A DNA stretch of 34,118 nucleotides from Lachnospiraceae bacterium (GTDB lineage: Bacteria; Bacillota; Clostridia; Lachnospirales; Lachnospiraceae). The position numbers were made by a program, and so were the translations under genes. Shown here one piece after another: positions 24,554-33,327 of this stretch. The stretch's first letter is position 1. Each line of letters opens with the position of its first letter. The stretch lies in assembly GCA_021205225.1 (NCBI GenBank), contig JAJPXX010000065.1, positions 1-34,118 on the forward strand, in the 5' to 3' direction. A model generated the notes under the pieces. That model did no database searches. It was not told where the DNA came from and saw only the letters and a program-made list of their open reading frames with translations.

Positions 24554-27500
24554 TTAAGGCAGTCTCCCAAAAGACAGAAAATGGGCAATGTAGTATTCTG
24601 TATTGATATTGCTAATTTTCACTGGCGAACCACAGTGTATCATTTTGCCATCTCCGATATATATCCCGACATGGCTTGCCCCGGACGTATTGTATGTCCC
24701 CTGGAAAAAGATCAGGTCTCCGGGCTGGGCCTCTGATGGTGATACATAAGTGCAGATTGACCGAAGCCCCTCTGCCGTCAGGCGTCCATAATTCCATCCA
24801 TTCCCACAGTTGTTAATCACATAGGAAACAAATCCGGAACAATCGAAACCGGACGGGGAATATCCACCCCATACATAAGGCACACCCAGATATTTAATCG
24901 CCTCCGCATACATCTTTGCAAATTTCTCATCCGACAACGCTTCCGCAGACGCAGAATAGCTGCTCCCGTCCGCCATGGGAAGGGAATCCACATCAAACAG
25001 ATAGCTTCTGTTCCCGTAGGTGTAATTGTACAGGTCATACCGTGTTTCCTCATCGGAATCCATCAGGCTCCGAAGCACCGCATCCAGGCTTGTCCCCGTG
25101 ACTGTGACATACAGCTGGTTGACCGTTTCTGTCGTGGTGACCTCGATTGACTGGCTTCCATTATCGTCCGCAAGGTAGGCTTCCCAGGTCTGATGCCCAT
25201 GGGAAAGGGCTTCCGAATGGCTGTCATAGTAGACATCGAAATCTACGCCGTATGCACTCAGGTTCCCGGTGTCCTCCACCGTATACTCTACACCGTTCAT
25301 CACGATTTTCGTCCCAACCGGCACGATCGGGTTCGAAGCATCGACCGCGATGGTATGGTTTGCGGTCGGATATACACCGCTCGATGTCGGGCTTCCTGCC
25401 CATTGGCCACAGCAGATGGAACAGCTGCAATAACCGCTTGTCACCACCTGCCCCAGGGATTCGCCCACGGATACTGTTTTGGTCTCTGTAACTGTTTCCG
25501 TACTGCTCACCATGGAAATACCGTACTGTGCCTGGAAAATTGCTTCCAGCTCATCTGCTACCTGCTCATAGGTAAACTGCCCGTATTTCGCAGTGAAATA
25601 AGAAATCAGATGGTACGGGTTATGGGTAATCTCGTCGATCTGGTAATTGTATTCATCATAACCGGAGTTGCGCGATTCCATGCTGTTGATCTGCTCCTGC
25701 AGCGCGGCCTCCATAGCGGCATAGGCATTCTCAACCGCGTAAATATCCGCATCGTCGCTCGGATAGGTTGTGGAAACGAAGGTATTATTTCCGCCCTCCA
25801 AAAGCGCCGTGCAGCTGGAAAGCGACACCGCAATCATGATAAACATGACAAGGAATACCCCGCCAACCGACAGAAAAACGCGTCTCTTTACGATAGCCTC
25901 TTTTACTGCCTTCCGGGCTTTCACAATCACCATCTGCGTTGTCTGTATCAGCTGGTTTTCCTGCTTCTTCTCTATGGCAGCGGCAGCATACGCCCGCTTG
26001 TACCTCTTCTTCTGCCAGAATTTCAGTATCTGACGCTTCTTTTCCTGCTCCACCTCCGCTTCTCTTTTCCTGTGGGAAGTCCCAGCCGTCCCTGTTCCCA
26101 CTTCCTCTTCAGAAAAATGCAAACGCCCGGATGTGGACTCGTCCATGCTGTTTTCAGCCGAACGGTTGAGGTGCTTCCCCGATGCCCTTCCTCGTCTGGT
26201 ACGGGATTTACCAGCTCCCTTTTGCCTGTTCCGGCGGCTCACCAGATGCAGCATTCCCTCTGCCGCTTCCTCTGTCTGGTGGGCTGCTTCTACCGAAAGG
26301 CTGTCATCCTCTGCTTCCGCGATTTTGCCATGTACCGCAGCAGATGCTGCCCCGGCAGCTACTGCAGCAGCGCGTTTGACTGGCCGCATCCCGGCACCAA
26401 TCACCATACCGGATGTTTCATCATCAAACCGCAGTCCCTGCCTTTTTTGCTTCTTTCCAGTAGCTGCCCTTGCGGAGCCATTCTGCCCATTCATCTGACG
26501 TGCTTCTGACGTTTCGGATTCATAATACAGCCTCCGATAGGCTTTTTTACTCTTGGAACTGTCCCCGGATATCTGACTTGTCATGGAGATACCCTTGTCC
26601 CCACCTTCATGGGAATCCTGTGCATCCACTGTTTCAAATATCGAAGCTTCCGATGCTGAAATAACCTCCGGATCAGTCTTCCGTCTGCCCGTTCGATGGG
26701 AGATTTCCTCACTTTCCGTGATTTCAGTATCACTCAACTCCTCTGACAAATTTTGTTCAGGTTCCGGTTCATGCCGCAAACGATTCTGCTTTTTCCGTTT
26801 TCCTGAATCTGCTGTATCCTGCACTTTCACTCCGTTTTCAGAGTTTTCAGAGATATCCGCACTTTCGCTTCGGAGTGACGTTTCACGGAGCCTGCGCCGC
26901 GGATGTCCCGGGAGACTCCCTTCATCATCTGCATCTGATTCCGTTAGACTCCACAGAATTTCTGTCCCTGCCTGCAGCCATCCGGTTTCTGATTCTGCAG
27001 ATGTCCGCCCAACCCCTGGCTCTTCCAATGACGGCTTATCCAACATAGAGCTACGATTGTTCCTTCGGCGCTTTTTTCCCGCTTCCGATTCAGATTCTTC
27101 CCTGGCATCCATCCTTCCTGCCGGGCGCTGTATCAGACGGCTATATCCTCCATTTTCACCCTTTACCGTGATATTTTCATCCAGCCGCTCCCTCTCATCT
27201 ACATCCGTAAACGCAACATTTTCTACGTCTGTCTGCTTCAAGTCAGCACGAAGGCGCCTTTTTTGCCGCTTATCTGGATTTGAGTCCTGCCCTGTATCCT
27301 TAAACCCGCTTTGTTGCAAACGCCCATGGGGCTTTGCCCGCTGAATTTGCGCTGCCTGCCGGCGCGAAAGCCTTCCCTCTGCTATGGGTTGATCTGACAG
27401 TTCTTCCATAATATCCGTTCTATTTCCAGACACCCTGTCAGGCTGTAAACGCAGCCTGGGAGTGTCCGCCCTCGATGAAAGATGCAGGGAACTGCCTGCC

Positions 27501-28393
27501 CTTCCCACCTTACGCTCTATCAGATCACCGTTAATCTCGCTTTCATTCGCTGACTCAACATTTCCCAAAGTAGCATTCCTGGCGCGGATTTCCATAGCCC
27601 GGCGTCGTGACAGTTTCTTTTTCCTTTGCGGTTTTTCAGAAGAAGTCTCCTCTGAATCAATCCTCTCTGTAGGTTCTTCTACCCGCCCGGATATCCTTGC
27701 AGGGGATATCGTTGATCTTCCGACACCTTTCGCTGCGTCCAAATCAACTACACGAGACTGCTTCTCATTAAAGTTTACACTGTCCGAGCGAACCTGCGCT
27801 GCCTGTCGGCGTGACAGCTTCTGCTTACTTTGCGATTTCTCAGAAGAAGTCTCCTCTGGGGCAATGATCTCTGCAGATTCTTCTGCCCATCCGGATAGCC
27901 TCTCAAACGTTACTGCTGGTCCTTCAGAACGTTTCTGTGCTTTTGACCCAGTTCCATAAAGCTTCTTCGCATCCAAATTTGCACCATATGTGCGAACCTG
28001 CACCGCCTGTCGGCGTGAAAGTTTCATCGACTTGCTTCCCTCATCAGCAGCATTCCTTGATGGTTCTTCCGTCCACCCGGATAGCCCCGCAGACGATAAC
28101 GCTGATCTTCCATCCCTCTTCGAGGTATCTGAGGCAAGTACGTGAAGCTTCTTCTCATTCTGATTCGTGTCATGCACACGAACCTGCGCTGACTGTCGCC
28201 GGGAAGGAGTCGTCAGCCCGTTTTCCCCGCCAGCAAACTTCCCGGAATCGTCTGTAAATTCCACGTCCTCTTTTCTGAGGCTTTTACTTCTTCCGGCCGC
28301 TTCGGACTCGTTCAGTCTCCGAATGCCTGCAGCCGTCTTCCCGTCCGGTGCACGCGGTTCTTTCCAACGATAATCCTTGCGCCTCCGCGTCAC
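24554..28393 (-). CDS. CD1108-type cell-wall hydrolase (3D + NlpC/P60) with giant repeat N-terminus
   Basis: 1279 residues. It opens local peptidoglycan for the mating pore (family knowledge). A single transmembrane helix lies at about 839-861, N-terminus inside. Outside are a stalk (870-980), a 3D/RlpA-like domain (about 985-1060, 'VDASNPIVPVGTKI', 'DTGNLSAYGVDFDVYY') and an NlpC/P60 peptidase (1155-1279) with C1185 in FDCSGF, H1241 in SHVGIYIGD and H1253. Residues 640-835 carry the conserved cytoplasmic part of CD1108-type proteins ('HGKIAEAED', 'KFWQKKRYKRAYAAA'). The first 640 residues are extra: hydrophilic, highly charged, with five LSRRQAAQ[VI]-type repeats starting near residues 62, 124, 192, 260 and 340. 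The start is GTG at 28393, preceded by GGGAA and overlapping the upstream small ORF's stop. No other Met occurs before residue 123. Confidence 0.85.
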   Translation of the reverse strand: MTRRRKDYRWKEPRAPDGKTAAGIRRLNESEAAGRSKSLRKEDVEFTDDSGKFAGGENGLTTPSRRQSAQVRVHDTNQNEKKLHVLASDTSKRDGRSALSSAGLSGWTEEPSRNAADEGSKSMKLSRRQAVQVRTYGANLDAKKLYGTGSKAQKRSEGPAVTFERLSGWAEESAEIIAPEETSSEKSQSKQKLSRRQAAQVRSDSVNFNEKQSRVVDLDAAKGVGRSTISPARISGRVEEPTERIDSEETSSEKPQRKKKLSRRRAMEIRARNATLGNVESANESEINGDLIERKVGRAGSSLHLSSRADTPRLRLQPDRVSGNRTDIMEELSDQPIAEGRLSRRQAAQIQRAKPHGRLQQSGFKDTGQDSNPDKRQKRRLRADLKQTDVENVAFTDVDERERLDENITVKGENGGYSRLIQRPAGRMDAREESESEAGKKRRRNNRSSMLDKPSLEEPGVGRTSAESETGWLQAGTEILWSLTESDADDEGSLPGHPRRRLRETSLRSESADISENSENGVKVQDTADSGKRKKQNRLRHEPEPEQNLSEELSDTEITESEEISHRTGRRKTDPEVISASEASIFETVDAQDSHEGGDKGISMTSQISGDSSKSKKAYRRLYYESETSEARQMNGQNGSARAATGKKQKRQGLRFDDETSGMVIGAGMRPVKRAAAVAAGAASAAVHGKIAEAEDDSLSVEAAHQTEEAAEGMLHLVSRRNRQKGAGKSRTRRGRASGKHLNRSAENSMDESTSGRLHFSEEEVGTGTAGTSHRKREAEVEQEKKRQILKFWQKKRYKRAYAAAAIEKKQENQLIQTTQMVIVKARKAVKEAIVKRRVFLSVGGVFLVMFIMIAVSLSSCTALLEGGNNTFVSTTYPSDDADIYAVENAYAAMEAALQEQINSMESRNSGYDEYNYQIDEITHNPYHLISYFTAKYGQFTYEQVADELEAIFQAQYGISMVSSTETVTETKTVSVGESLGQVVTSGYCSCSICCGQWAGSPTSSGVYPTANHTIAVDASNPIVPVGTKIVMNGVEYTVEDTGNLSAYGVDFDVYYDSHSEALSHGHQTWEAYLADDNGSQSIEVTTTETVNQLYVTVTGTSLDAVLRSLMDSDEETRYDLYNYTYGNRSYLFDVDSLPMADGSSYSASAEALSDEKFAKMYAEAIKYLGVPYVWGGYSPSGFDCSGFVSYVINNCGNGWNYGRLTAEGLRSICTYVSPSEAQPGDLIFFQGTYNTSGASHVGIYIGDGKMIHCGSPVKISNINTEYYIAHFLSFGRLP
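27313..28210. repeat. Diverged repeats in the hydrolase N-terminal coding region
   Basis: Five copies of a unit beginning (K)LSRRQAAQVR are spaced 62, 68, 68 and 80 codons apart. Units 2 and 3 also share 'EETSSEKxQxK(K)' ends and 'SGxxEE' middles. The similarity is at protein level with diverged DNA, so this is an old expansion of a functional unit, not a recent slippage. Confidence 0.75.
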
Positions 28394-28521
28394 ACTTCCC
28401 TGTTAAACTTAATCTTTTTCTTCAACACGGATGTCAGAACGTTTCCTGTCGCTGTGAAGTTTTCGGTCGGTGTCCACAAGTTTTTTCCCATCTGTTTCTT
28501 TTTGTTTTTCCAACTTTCCAT
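28390..28521 (-). CDS. Possible small basic protein between VirB4 and the hydrolase, 43 residues
   Basis: An open frame fills most of the 192-base gap between VirB4 (stop at 28586) and the hydrolase start. From the ATG at 28521 it encodes a basic peptide containing 'LWTPTENFTATGNVLTSVL' and ending 'KKKIKFNREV'. Its TGA overlaps the hydrolase GTG (28390-28393), a classic coupling arrangement. Against it, AGGAG directly abuts the ATG, and the frame also runs open upstream into VirB4. I know no family. If real, it would couple translation of the pore ATPase and the hydrolase. Confidence 0.4.
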   Translation of the reverse strand: MESWKNKKKQMGKNLWTPTENFTATGNVLTSVLKKKIKFNREV

Positions 28522-28585
28522 CTCCTGTCGTTCTGATGTATGCAAAAGCGCCGTTACATGGTTATTGCCATGCAGCGGCACTTCA

Positions 28586-31500
28586 CTATTTTTTCGTCTT
28601 TTCTTTCGCTTCCATCGCTGCTTCCCTTGCTTCCTGTTCCTGCCGTTTCGCCACATCCTCCGGTTTCGTAGACATCAATGAAAACAGCTTTGAAGAAGAA
28701 TCCCAGCGATTGCGGAACGGAATAATCGTATTCCCATAAAACAGAAGGCCTTCCCCGGCATTGCTGTTCGTGATGTATTCAAGCTGACTCCGGCTGATGT
28801 TCAGCTGTTTTGCCAGTATCTGGCGGTCGCCGGCGGCCTGGTTCAGCATTACAATAAAATCACTGTTGTCCAAAATATTCTCAATCTCATCGCTTGCCAA
28901 CAAATCCTTGATATTCTGCGTAATACCCGTCGGAATGCCGGACCACTTCCGGAACCTCTTCCAGATTTCGGCGCAGAATGCAGCGGTCTGTTCTTCTTTC
29001 AATAAGAGATGGAATTCATCAATAAAATACCTGGTATACCGATGCTCGGAACGATTGACAGTCACCCGGTTCCACACCTGATCGTGCACCACGAGCATTC
29101 CCAGCTTTTTCAGCTGTTTGCCAAGGTCTTTAATGTCAAAGCAAACCACACGATTGTTCAGTTCTACATTTGTACGGTGGTTGAAAACATTCAGGGAGCC
29201 ATTTACATAAAGTTCCAATGCGGTCGCGAGCCGCTGTGCTGCCTCCCCTTCCTGCTGCATAAGGCATTCATACAGATCACCAAGAATTGGCATATTCTCC
29301 GGCTGGGGATCGTTAAAATAATCCCGGTAGATCATTGGGATACAGCGGTCAACCATTGTCCGTTCCTCAGGTGTCAGATTATTCCGACCTCCCATAATCA
29401 GTTCGAAGAAGGAAAGGATAAAATCCGACTTCACGCCGAGCGGGTTATCCTCATCCGAGTAGTCCATGTTGATATCCAGCGGATTGATATAGTCCCTGCT
29501 TGTCGGTGAGAGATAGACTACCTGCCCGCCGAGCGCATTTACCAGTGGGGAATACTCTCCCTCCGGATCATTAATCATAATGTCATCATCCGTAACCAGA
29601 TAGACATTCGTGACCTCCTGCTTCGCCATGAAGGATTTCCCGCCGCCGGGCGTTCCAAGGAAAAGACCGTTCGGGTTCTTTAGCTGCTTGCGATCCACCA
29701 TAATCATGTTGTTTGAAAGGGCATTCAGGCCATAATAAAGCGAATCCCCACCCATGAACAGCTCCTGTGTGGTAAACGGGATGAAAACGGCGGTCGATGT
29801 CGTAGTCAGGCCGCGCTTGATCGGGATGTGGTTCACTCCAAGCGGCAGGCTGCTCATCAGCCCTTCCTCCTGCAGGTAATCCAGCCGCCGGAATGGGCAG
29901 TTATTTTTCACTGCAATACCAGTTGTCTGACGGATGGAATTCTCCAGGCTCTGCCTGTCCTTTCCTGTATTCAGGAAAATCACCGTTACCAGGAACATCC
30001 GCTCGTTCCGTGAAATCAAAGCATTCAACAGCTGTTTGATGTCCCCGCCGTACATGTTTAGGTCGGACGGAATGATTTCCATATCATATCCGGACCGGAC
30101 TGCCTTCTTTTGCTCATCAATCTTCATCCGGTTGACATCCGTCTGCTTGCTTTTTACCAGTTTGATCGCTCTCATCTGCTCCACCGGCTCGATGTGGATG
30201 TTCACAATCAGGTCCGTATCAATATCCAGGAACTTTGCGAGCATTTCATCCGACAGCTCCGGCGTCTGAATTTGCAGGTAAGAAACCGCCGCATAGGTGT
30301 CACCCATCATAAAATCCTTCCCGTTTTTAAACACAAAGCTTGTCGGAGCTATGTAATCTTTTGTGCTAAGCCCGCTGACCATCAAGTCGTCAAAATGAAA
30401 GCGGAATGGGACGTTGCTTTCCGGGTTAAAAGTTTCATACAGGATTCTGAGCCGCTCCGTCCCATCCAGTGGAAAAGCAGAGACGCCAAGTGTCTTGAAA
30501 TTATTCAGGATATCCGCCTCAATCCTGCCAAGCCTCGGCCTGGCAGCAGTGATATTTTCCGCTTCCACGGCAAACGTGATGTATTTCTTTTTTACAAGCC
30601 CGTTGTTCCCTTTTGACAGCTGCCTTTTGAGCATCCGCGCAAACTCCATCCGTTCCTCGTTGAAATTATCATCTTTCGGTGTGATCCGGATAAAATCCTC
30701 ATATTCCTCCATGCTGCTCCTGTGGTTGATAAAGGAAAGCTGCACAGAGACCGTACTGTCAAAATAATTGAGGAAATCGCACCAGTTCTCAAAGATTGCG
30801 TCTTTCTCTTCATTCTGCACAAGGCGGTAGTTGATATCAAAAAACTGAATCGTTTTGGAATAAACTTTGTCCTGCACCCGGCAGATGCCGTCCCGGCTCA
30901 TCTCCTTATAGCGGATCGTCTCCTGCACGGATATCCGTTTCTCCCGCTTTTTCGTTTCTGACTTTTTACTCTGTCGGCGTTTTCCGGAAGTCTTGCCCGT
31001 AGCTGTCGGCTTTGCGGACTGGTTTTGGCTTTTGCCGCCTTTTCTTACGACAGCTCCTGCCTCTGTGCGATTCTGATTCTGCTCCTGCTCCGGACGTTGT
31101 AGCCGTTCCGGATGCCGCGCATACTTCCGTTCCAGTTTCCGCTGGCGCTTTGCTTCCCTCCGGTCAATCTTTCCCTGACGTTTGGCTTCTTTCCGGTCGA
31201 TTTTCGCCTGCTTTTTTGCGGCCTTCCGATCATATTTTTCCTGCCGCGCCGCTTCTTTCGCCGCTTTCTTTGCCGCCCTGGCAAGCTCCCTTTCTTTCCG
31301 CCTTCTACGTTTCAGTGCGCGTTTCTCTGCTTTCTCCCTGGCCCGGCGCTCCCGCCACCCTGGTTTTCTTCCCTTTCTCTGGCCGGATACCTGGGCAGGG
31401 ATGTAGTCCTCCTGTCCAGCCGGATAACCGTCCGGGGAAAAGCCAACGCTTCCTCCGCAACTGGTTTCTTCATCTCCATCAGGTTCGTCGTAATCGTCCT

Positions 31501-31738
31501 GGTATTCATTGCCGTAAAAGGGTCTGCCCGGATCAGCATAATGCCCCGCATAAACATGGTCAGACAAGCCACTGTCAAATGATTCTCCAACGCCGGCATC
31601 TAACACCTCTTCATCCCCATAATCTCCAGAACTATCATCATATCGATTCCCGCCATAAACTGTATCTGTATCCCCGGGCTCTTCCCGGTCAAAATGCAGC
31701 CTCTGGTAGTCACCCCTGCCGTTTTGGCTTCTTCGCAC
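28586..31738 (-). CDS. VirB4-type conjugation ATPase with long charged N-terminal extension
   Basis: 1050 residues. The ATPase body (about 275-1025) has Walker A GTPGGGKS at 695-702, Walker B YFIDEF at 904-909, and the CagE/TrbE-type N-terminal domain before it ('KTIQFFDINY'). It energises pore assembly and substrate transport at the inner face of the membrane. Unlike usual members (about 800 residues), it has some 270 extra N-terminal residues. Residues 1-115 are Asp/Glu/Gly-rich, 120-215 are a Lys/Arg/Ala helix with three 11-residue repeats, and 216-270 are a basic Ser/Gln linker. It starts with GTG at 31738, with GGGGGA about 8 bases upstream and a 29-base overlap with the PrgI gene. No other start gives a conventional N-terminus without deleting the extension. 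Confidence 0.92.
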   Translation of the reverse strand: MRRSQNGRGDYQRLHFDREEPGDTDTVYGGNRYDDSSGDYGDEEVLDAGVGESFDSGLSDHVYAGHYADPGRPFYGNEYQDDYDEPDGDEETSCGGSVGFSPDGYPAGQEDYIPAQVSGQRKGRKPGWRERRAREKAEKRALKRRRRKERELARAAKKAAKEAARQEKYDRKAAKKQAKIDRKEAKRQGKIDRREAKRQRKLERKYARHPERLQRPEQEQNQNRTEAGAVVRKGGKSQNQSAKPTATGKTSGKRRQSKKSETKKREKRISVQETIRYKEMSRDGICRVQDKVYSKTIQFFDINYRLVQNEEKDAIFENWCDFLNYFDSTVSVQLSFINHRSSMEEYEDFIRITPKDDNFNEERMEFARMLKRQLSKGNNGLVKKKYITFAVEAENITAARPRLGRIEADILNNFKTLGVSAFPLDGTERLRILYETFNPESNVPFRFHFDDLMVSGLSTKDYIAPTSFVFKNGKDFMMGDTYAAVSYLQIQTPELSDEMLAKFLDIDTDLIVNIHIEPVEQMRAIKLVKSKQTDVNRMKIDEQKKAVRSGYDMEIIPSDLNMYGGDIKQLLNALISRNERMFLVTVIFLNTGKDRQSLENSIRQTTGIAVKNNCPFRRLDYLQEEGLMSSLPLGVNHIPIKRGLTTTSTAVFIPFTTQELFMGGDSLYYGLNALSNNMIMVDRKQLKNPNGLFLGTPGGGKSFMAKQEVTNVYLVTDDDIMINDPEGEYSPLVNALGGQVVYLSPTSRDYINPLDINMDYSDEDNPLGVKSDFILSFFELIMGGRNNLTPEERTMVDRCIPMIYRDYFNDPQPENMPILGDLYECLMQQEGEAAQRLATALELYVNGSLNVFNHRTNVELNNRVVCFDIKDLGKQLKKLGMLVVHDQVWNRVTVNRSEHRYTRYFIDEFHLLLKEEQTAAFCAEIWKRFRKWSGIPTGITQNIKDLLASDEIENILDNSDFIVMLNQAAGDRQILAKQLNISRSQLEYITNSNAGEGLLFYGNTIIPFRNRWDSSSKLFSLMSTKPEDVAKRQEQEAREAAMEAKEKTKK
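31133..31231. repeat. Three 33-nt tandem repeats in virB4-like gene
   Basis: Codons 170-180, 181-191 and 192-202 encode DRKAAKKQAKI, DRKEAKRQGKI and DRREAKRQRKL. An 11-residue period with alternating basic residues fits a long solitary charged helix rather than a globular domain. Confidence 0.8.
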
Positions 31739-32114
31739 GGCTGCTTCCCCCTTTCTTTTTCCTGCCTGTCTTCTTCTTTTTCGTATCCGCCCATACCGTT
31801 TCTGCAGAATAAAAGCTTACCGCTTCATAGCGCCGTACTGCCGGGCGCAAGAACCGTACTTTGATGATATTCATCAGGATCTGTTCAAAATGCAGGCCAT
31901 CTTTTTCATACATCGCAAACAGGAACTCCGGCACCATCAGGATAACCATACCGGTCGCGGCATTCCCGGTGCCGATGATATTCCTTGTCAGAAAATAAAA
32001 CGGAAGCCCCACCGCCGCGCCCGCCCCAATGCAGACAATCTGCCGCATGGTAAGGTTAAAGGCCACTTTGTTTTTCACTTTGGCAAGGTCCATCGGGACG
32101 TTTACATACGCCAT
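31710..32114 (-). CDS. PrgI-family type IV secretion membrane protein (VirB3-like)
   Basis: 134 residues. It begins 'MAYVNVPMDLAKVKNKVAFNLT', the PrgI hallmark, followed by two close transmembrane helices (about 24-45 and 52-70) and a cytoplasmic region. The last 25 residues are strongly basic (KKKKTGRKKKGG-type). It is the small membrane partner of VirB4 and directly precedes it, overlapping by 29 bases. The ATG at 32114 has only an A-rich weak ribosome binding site (AAAAAAG). Just upstream is a GC-rich hairpin (32127-32164) that could influence initiation. Confidence 0.9.
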   Translation of the reverse strand: MAYVNVPMDLAKVKNKVAFNLTMRQIVCIGAGAAVGLPFYFLTRNIIGTGNAATGMVILMVPEFLFAMYEKDGLHFEQILMNIIKVRFLRPAVRRYEAVSFYSAETVWADTKKKKTGRKKKGGSSRAKKPKRQG

Positions 32115-32126
32115 TTACTTTTTTAA

Positions 32127-32164
32127 GGCAGCGCAGCCAGTTCCAGCCGGGGATTGCCGCTGCC
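32127..32164 (-). other. GC-rich hairpin just before the PrgI start
   Basis: GGCAGCG (32127-32133) pairs with CGCTGCC (32158-32164). On the minus strand the stem ends 12 bases before the ATG, right beside the weak ribosome binding site. It could modulate PrgI/VirB4 translation or stabilise the processed mRNA; this is inference from position. Confidence 0.45.
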
Positions 32165-32193
32165 TGCCCCTCTCCTTCCTTTCGAATTCCCCA

Positions 32194-33066
32194 TCAGTGA
32201 GCATTAAAAATCGAACGGCTCAAATTGCCAGTCCTCATCAGCGCATAGCATAGAAGGACTGTATACGCCAGAATTTCAAACAGCGCCATATGGACATTTG
32301 AAGAGACTGTCATAGCCGACACCAGCACCGAGTAGATACCAACGCAAACCATCATCAAAAATGCCTGGAACGCCAGCGCCCACAACCCCCTGAAATAATT
32401 TGTACCGGTCTGCGACCATTCTTTATTCGAAAGCGTTGCAAATGGTATTGGCGCAATTGAAACATACAAGTATATTTCAATCATTCTCCCATAGAGGATC
32501 ACCGTAATTAATATGGAGATCGCTTTCATACAGAAGCTGGCGAGCATGGATTCCAGTGCAAGCAGCAGCAGCTCCCCAATCCCCATCGTAGCCATTTCTG
32601 TGTCCATCTGGGCAACCACGGAGGAAATGTCCAGGTTCGTTGTCCCTGTAATTACCCCCGCAGCGCTGCCTGCTACACTCTGCCCGATATCGAATACCGC
32701 CATTGCAATCGTCCACGTGTTGCTTACCAGGTACACGGCTACCCACATCTTGAAAAAATACTTAAAAAACATCCAGGTATCGACTTCGTGCATGTTGTTT
32801 TTCTCTGTAATCATCGTGATCAGCTCATAGCAGAGGACCATCGTAATAATGATCCCCGCGATTGGCACGATGACCGAATCGGACAGATTTTTGACCATGT
32901 TATATATGCTGCTGTTCCACCCTGACGGGGTGGCCCCAACCTGTGCCGCGATCTCGCCGGTCCGCTCATTGACCCCGGTGACCATCGTTTCAAGATTGGA
33001 GTCAACCATTCCCGTCAGCAGCTCACGCATCCAGTCCTCAATGGCATTAAAAATGTTATCGAACAT
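32194..33066 (-). CDS. VirB6/TrbL-like conjugation channel protein (CD1112 type)
   Basis: 290 residues, polytopic. It starts 'MFDNIFNAIEDWMRELLTGM', followed by an extracytoplasmic loop ('NSSIYNMVKNLSDSVI') and at least five hydrophobic helices (about 65-90, 105-130, 165-195, 225-250, 260-280). A 'YLYVSIAPIPFATL' segment sits near residue 205. This pattern matches the CD1112-type VirB6/TrbL proteins that line the inner-membrane channel of clostridial ICEs. It lies between Maff2 and PrgI, the standard order. The ATG at 33066 has an AAAGGAGA ribosome binding site 6 bases upstream. Confidence 0.9.
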   Translation of the reverse strand: MFDNIFNAIEDWMRELLTGMVDSNLETMVTGVNERTGEIAAQVGATPSGWNSSIYNMVKNLSDSVIVPIAGIIITMVLCYELITMITEKNNMHEVDTWMFFKYFFKMWVAVYLVSNTWTIAMAVFDIGQSVAGSAAGVITGTTNLDISSVVAQMDTEMATMGIGELLLLALESMLASFCMKAISILITVILYGRMIEIYLYVSIAPIPFATLSNKEWSQTGTNYFRGLWALAFQAFLMMVCVGIYSVLVSAMTVSSNVHMALFEILAYTVLLCYALMRTGNLSRSIFNAH

Positions 33067-33084
33067 GGATGTTCTCCTTTCCGG

Positions 33085-33327
33085 TTATCCGAACAGGGTT
33101 GAAAGCTGCGGTACCACCTGCGTACCAATCAAAATGACGCCTCCACCAGCCATAAGCTGCTTAATTCCCTGGGACTTCGCGCCGGGGTTGTCGTTCCCAT
33201 ATCCTTCAAGAAGGTTTACGACACCCCAAACACCCAGGCCCGCGCCTATGGCATCTACGAGAGTTGCAAGCACTGTGACTGTATTTGTAAAAAAGCTCAT
33301 TGCATTATATGAAATTGCATTTGTCAT
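33085..33327 (-). CDS. Maff2-family small membrane protein (VirB2/pilin-like position)
   Basis: 80 residues with two hydrophobic helices (about 13-40 and 57-75) separated by 'EGYGNDNPGAKSQGIKQL', which is the Maff2 pattern. In these elements it always heads the pore genes, the place a VirB2-like subunit would take; that role is inferred. The ATG at 33327 has only a weak GAAAG upstream. It is the first gene of the minus-strand block in the window, 18 bases before the VirB6-like gene. Confidence 0.9.
   Translation of the reverse strand: MTNAISYNAMSFFTNTVTVLATLVDAIGAGLGVWGVVNLLEGYGNDNPGAKSQGIKQLMAGGGVILIGTQVVPQLSTLFG

Noticed and set aside
24328..24588. 86-codon minus frame across the hydrolase end and the structured gap
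   Set aside because: It runs through three stem-loops including a terminator, starts inside the hydrolase gene and has an Arg-rich, non-protein-like composition.
26583..27344. 253-codon plus frame, Ser/Arg-rich, opposite the hydrolase N-terminus
   Set aside because: Antisense to the low-complexity charged arm; its Ser/Arg bias mirrors the Asp/Glu/Lys/Arg codons of the real gene.
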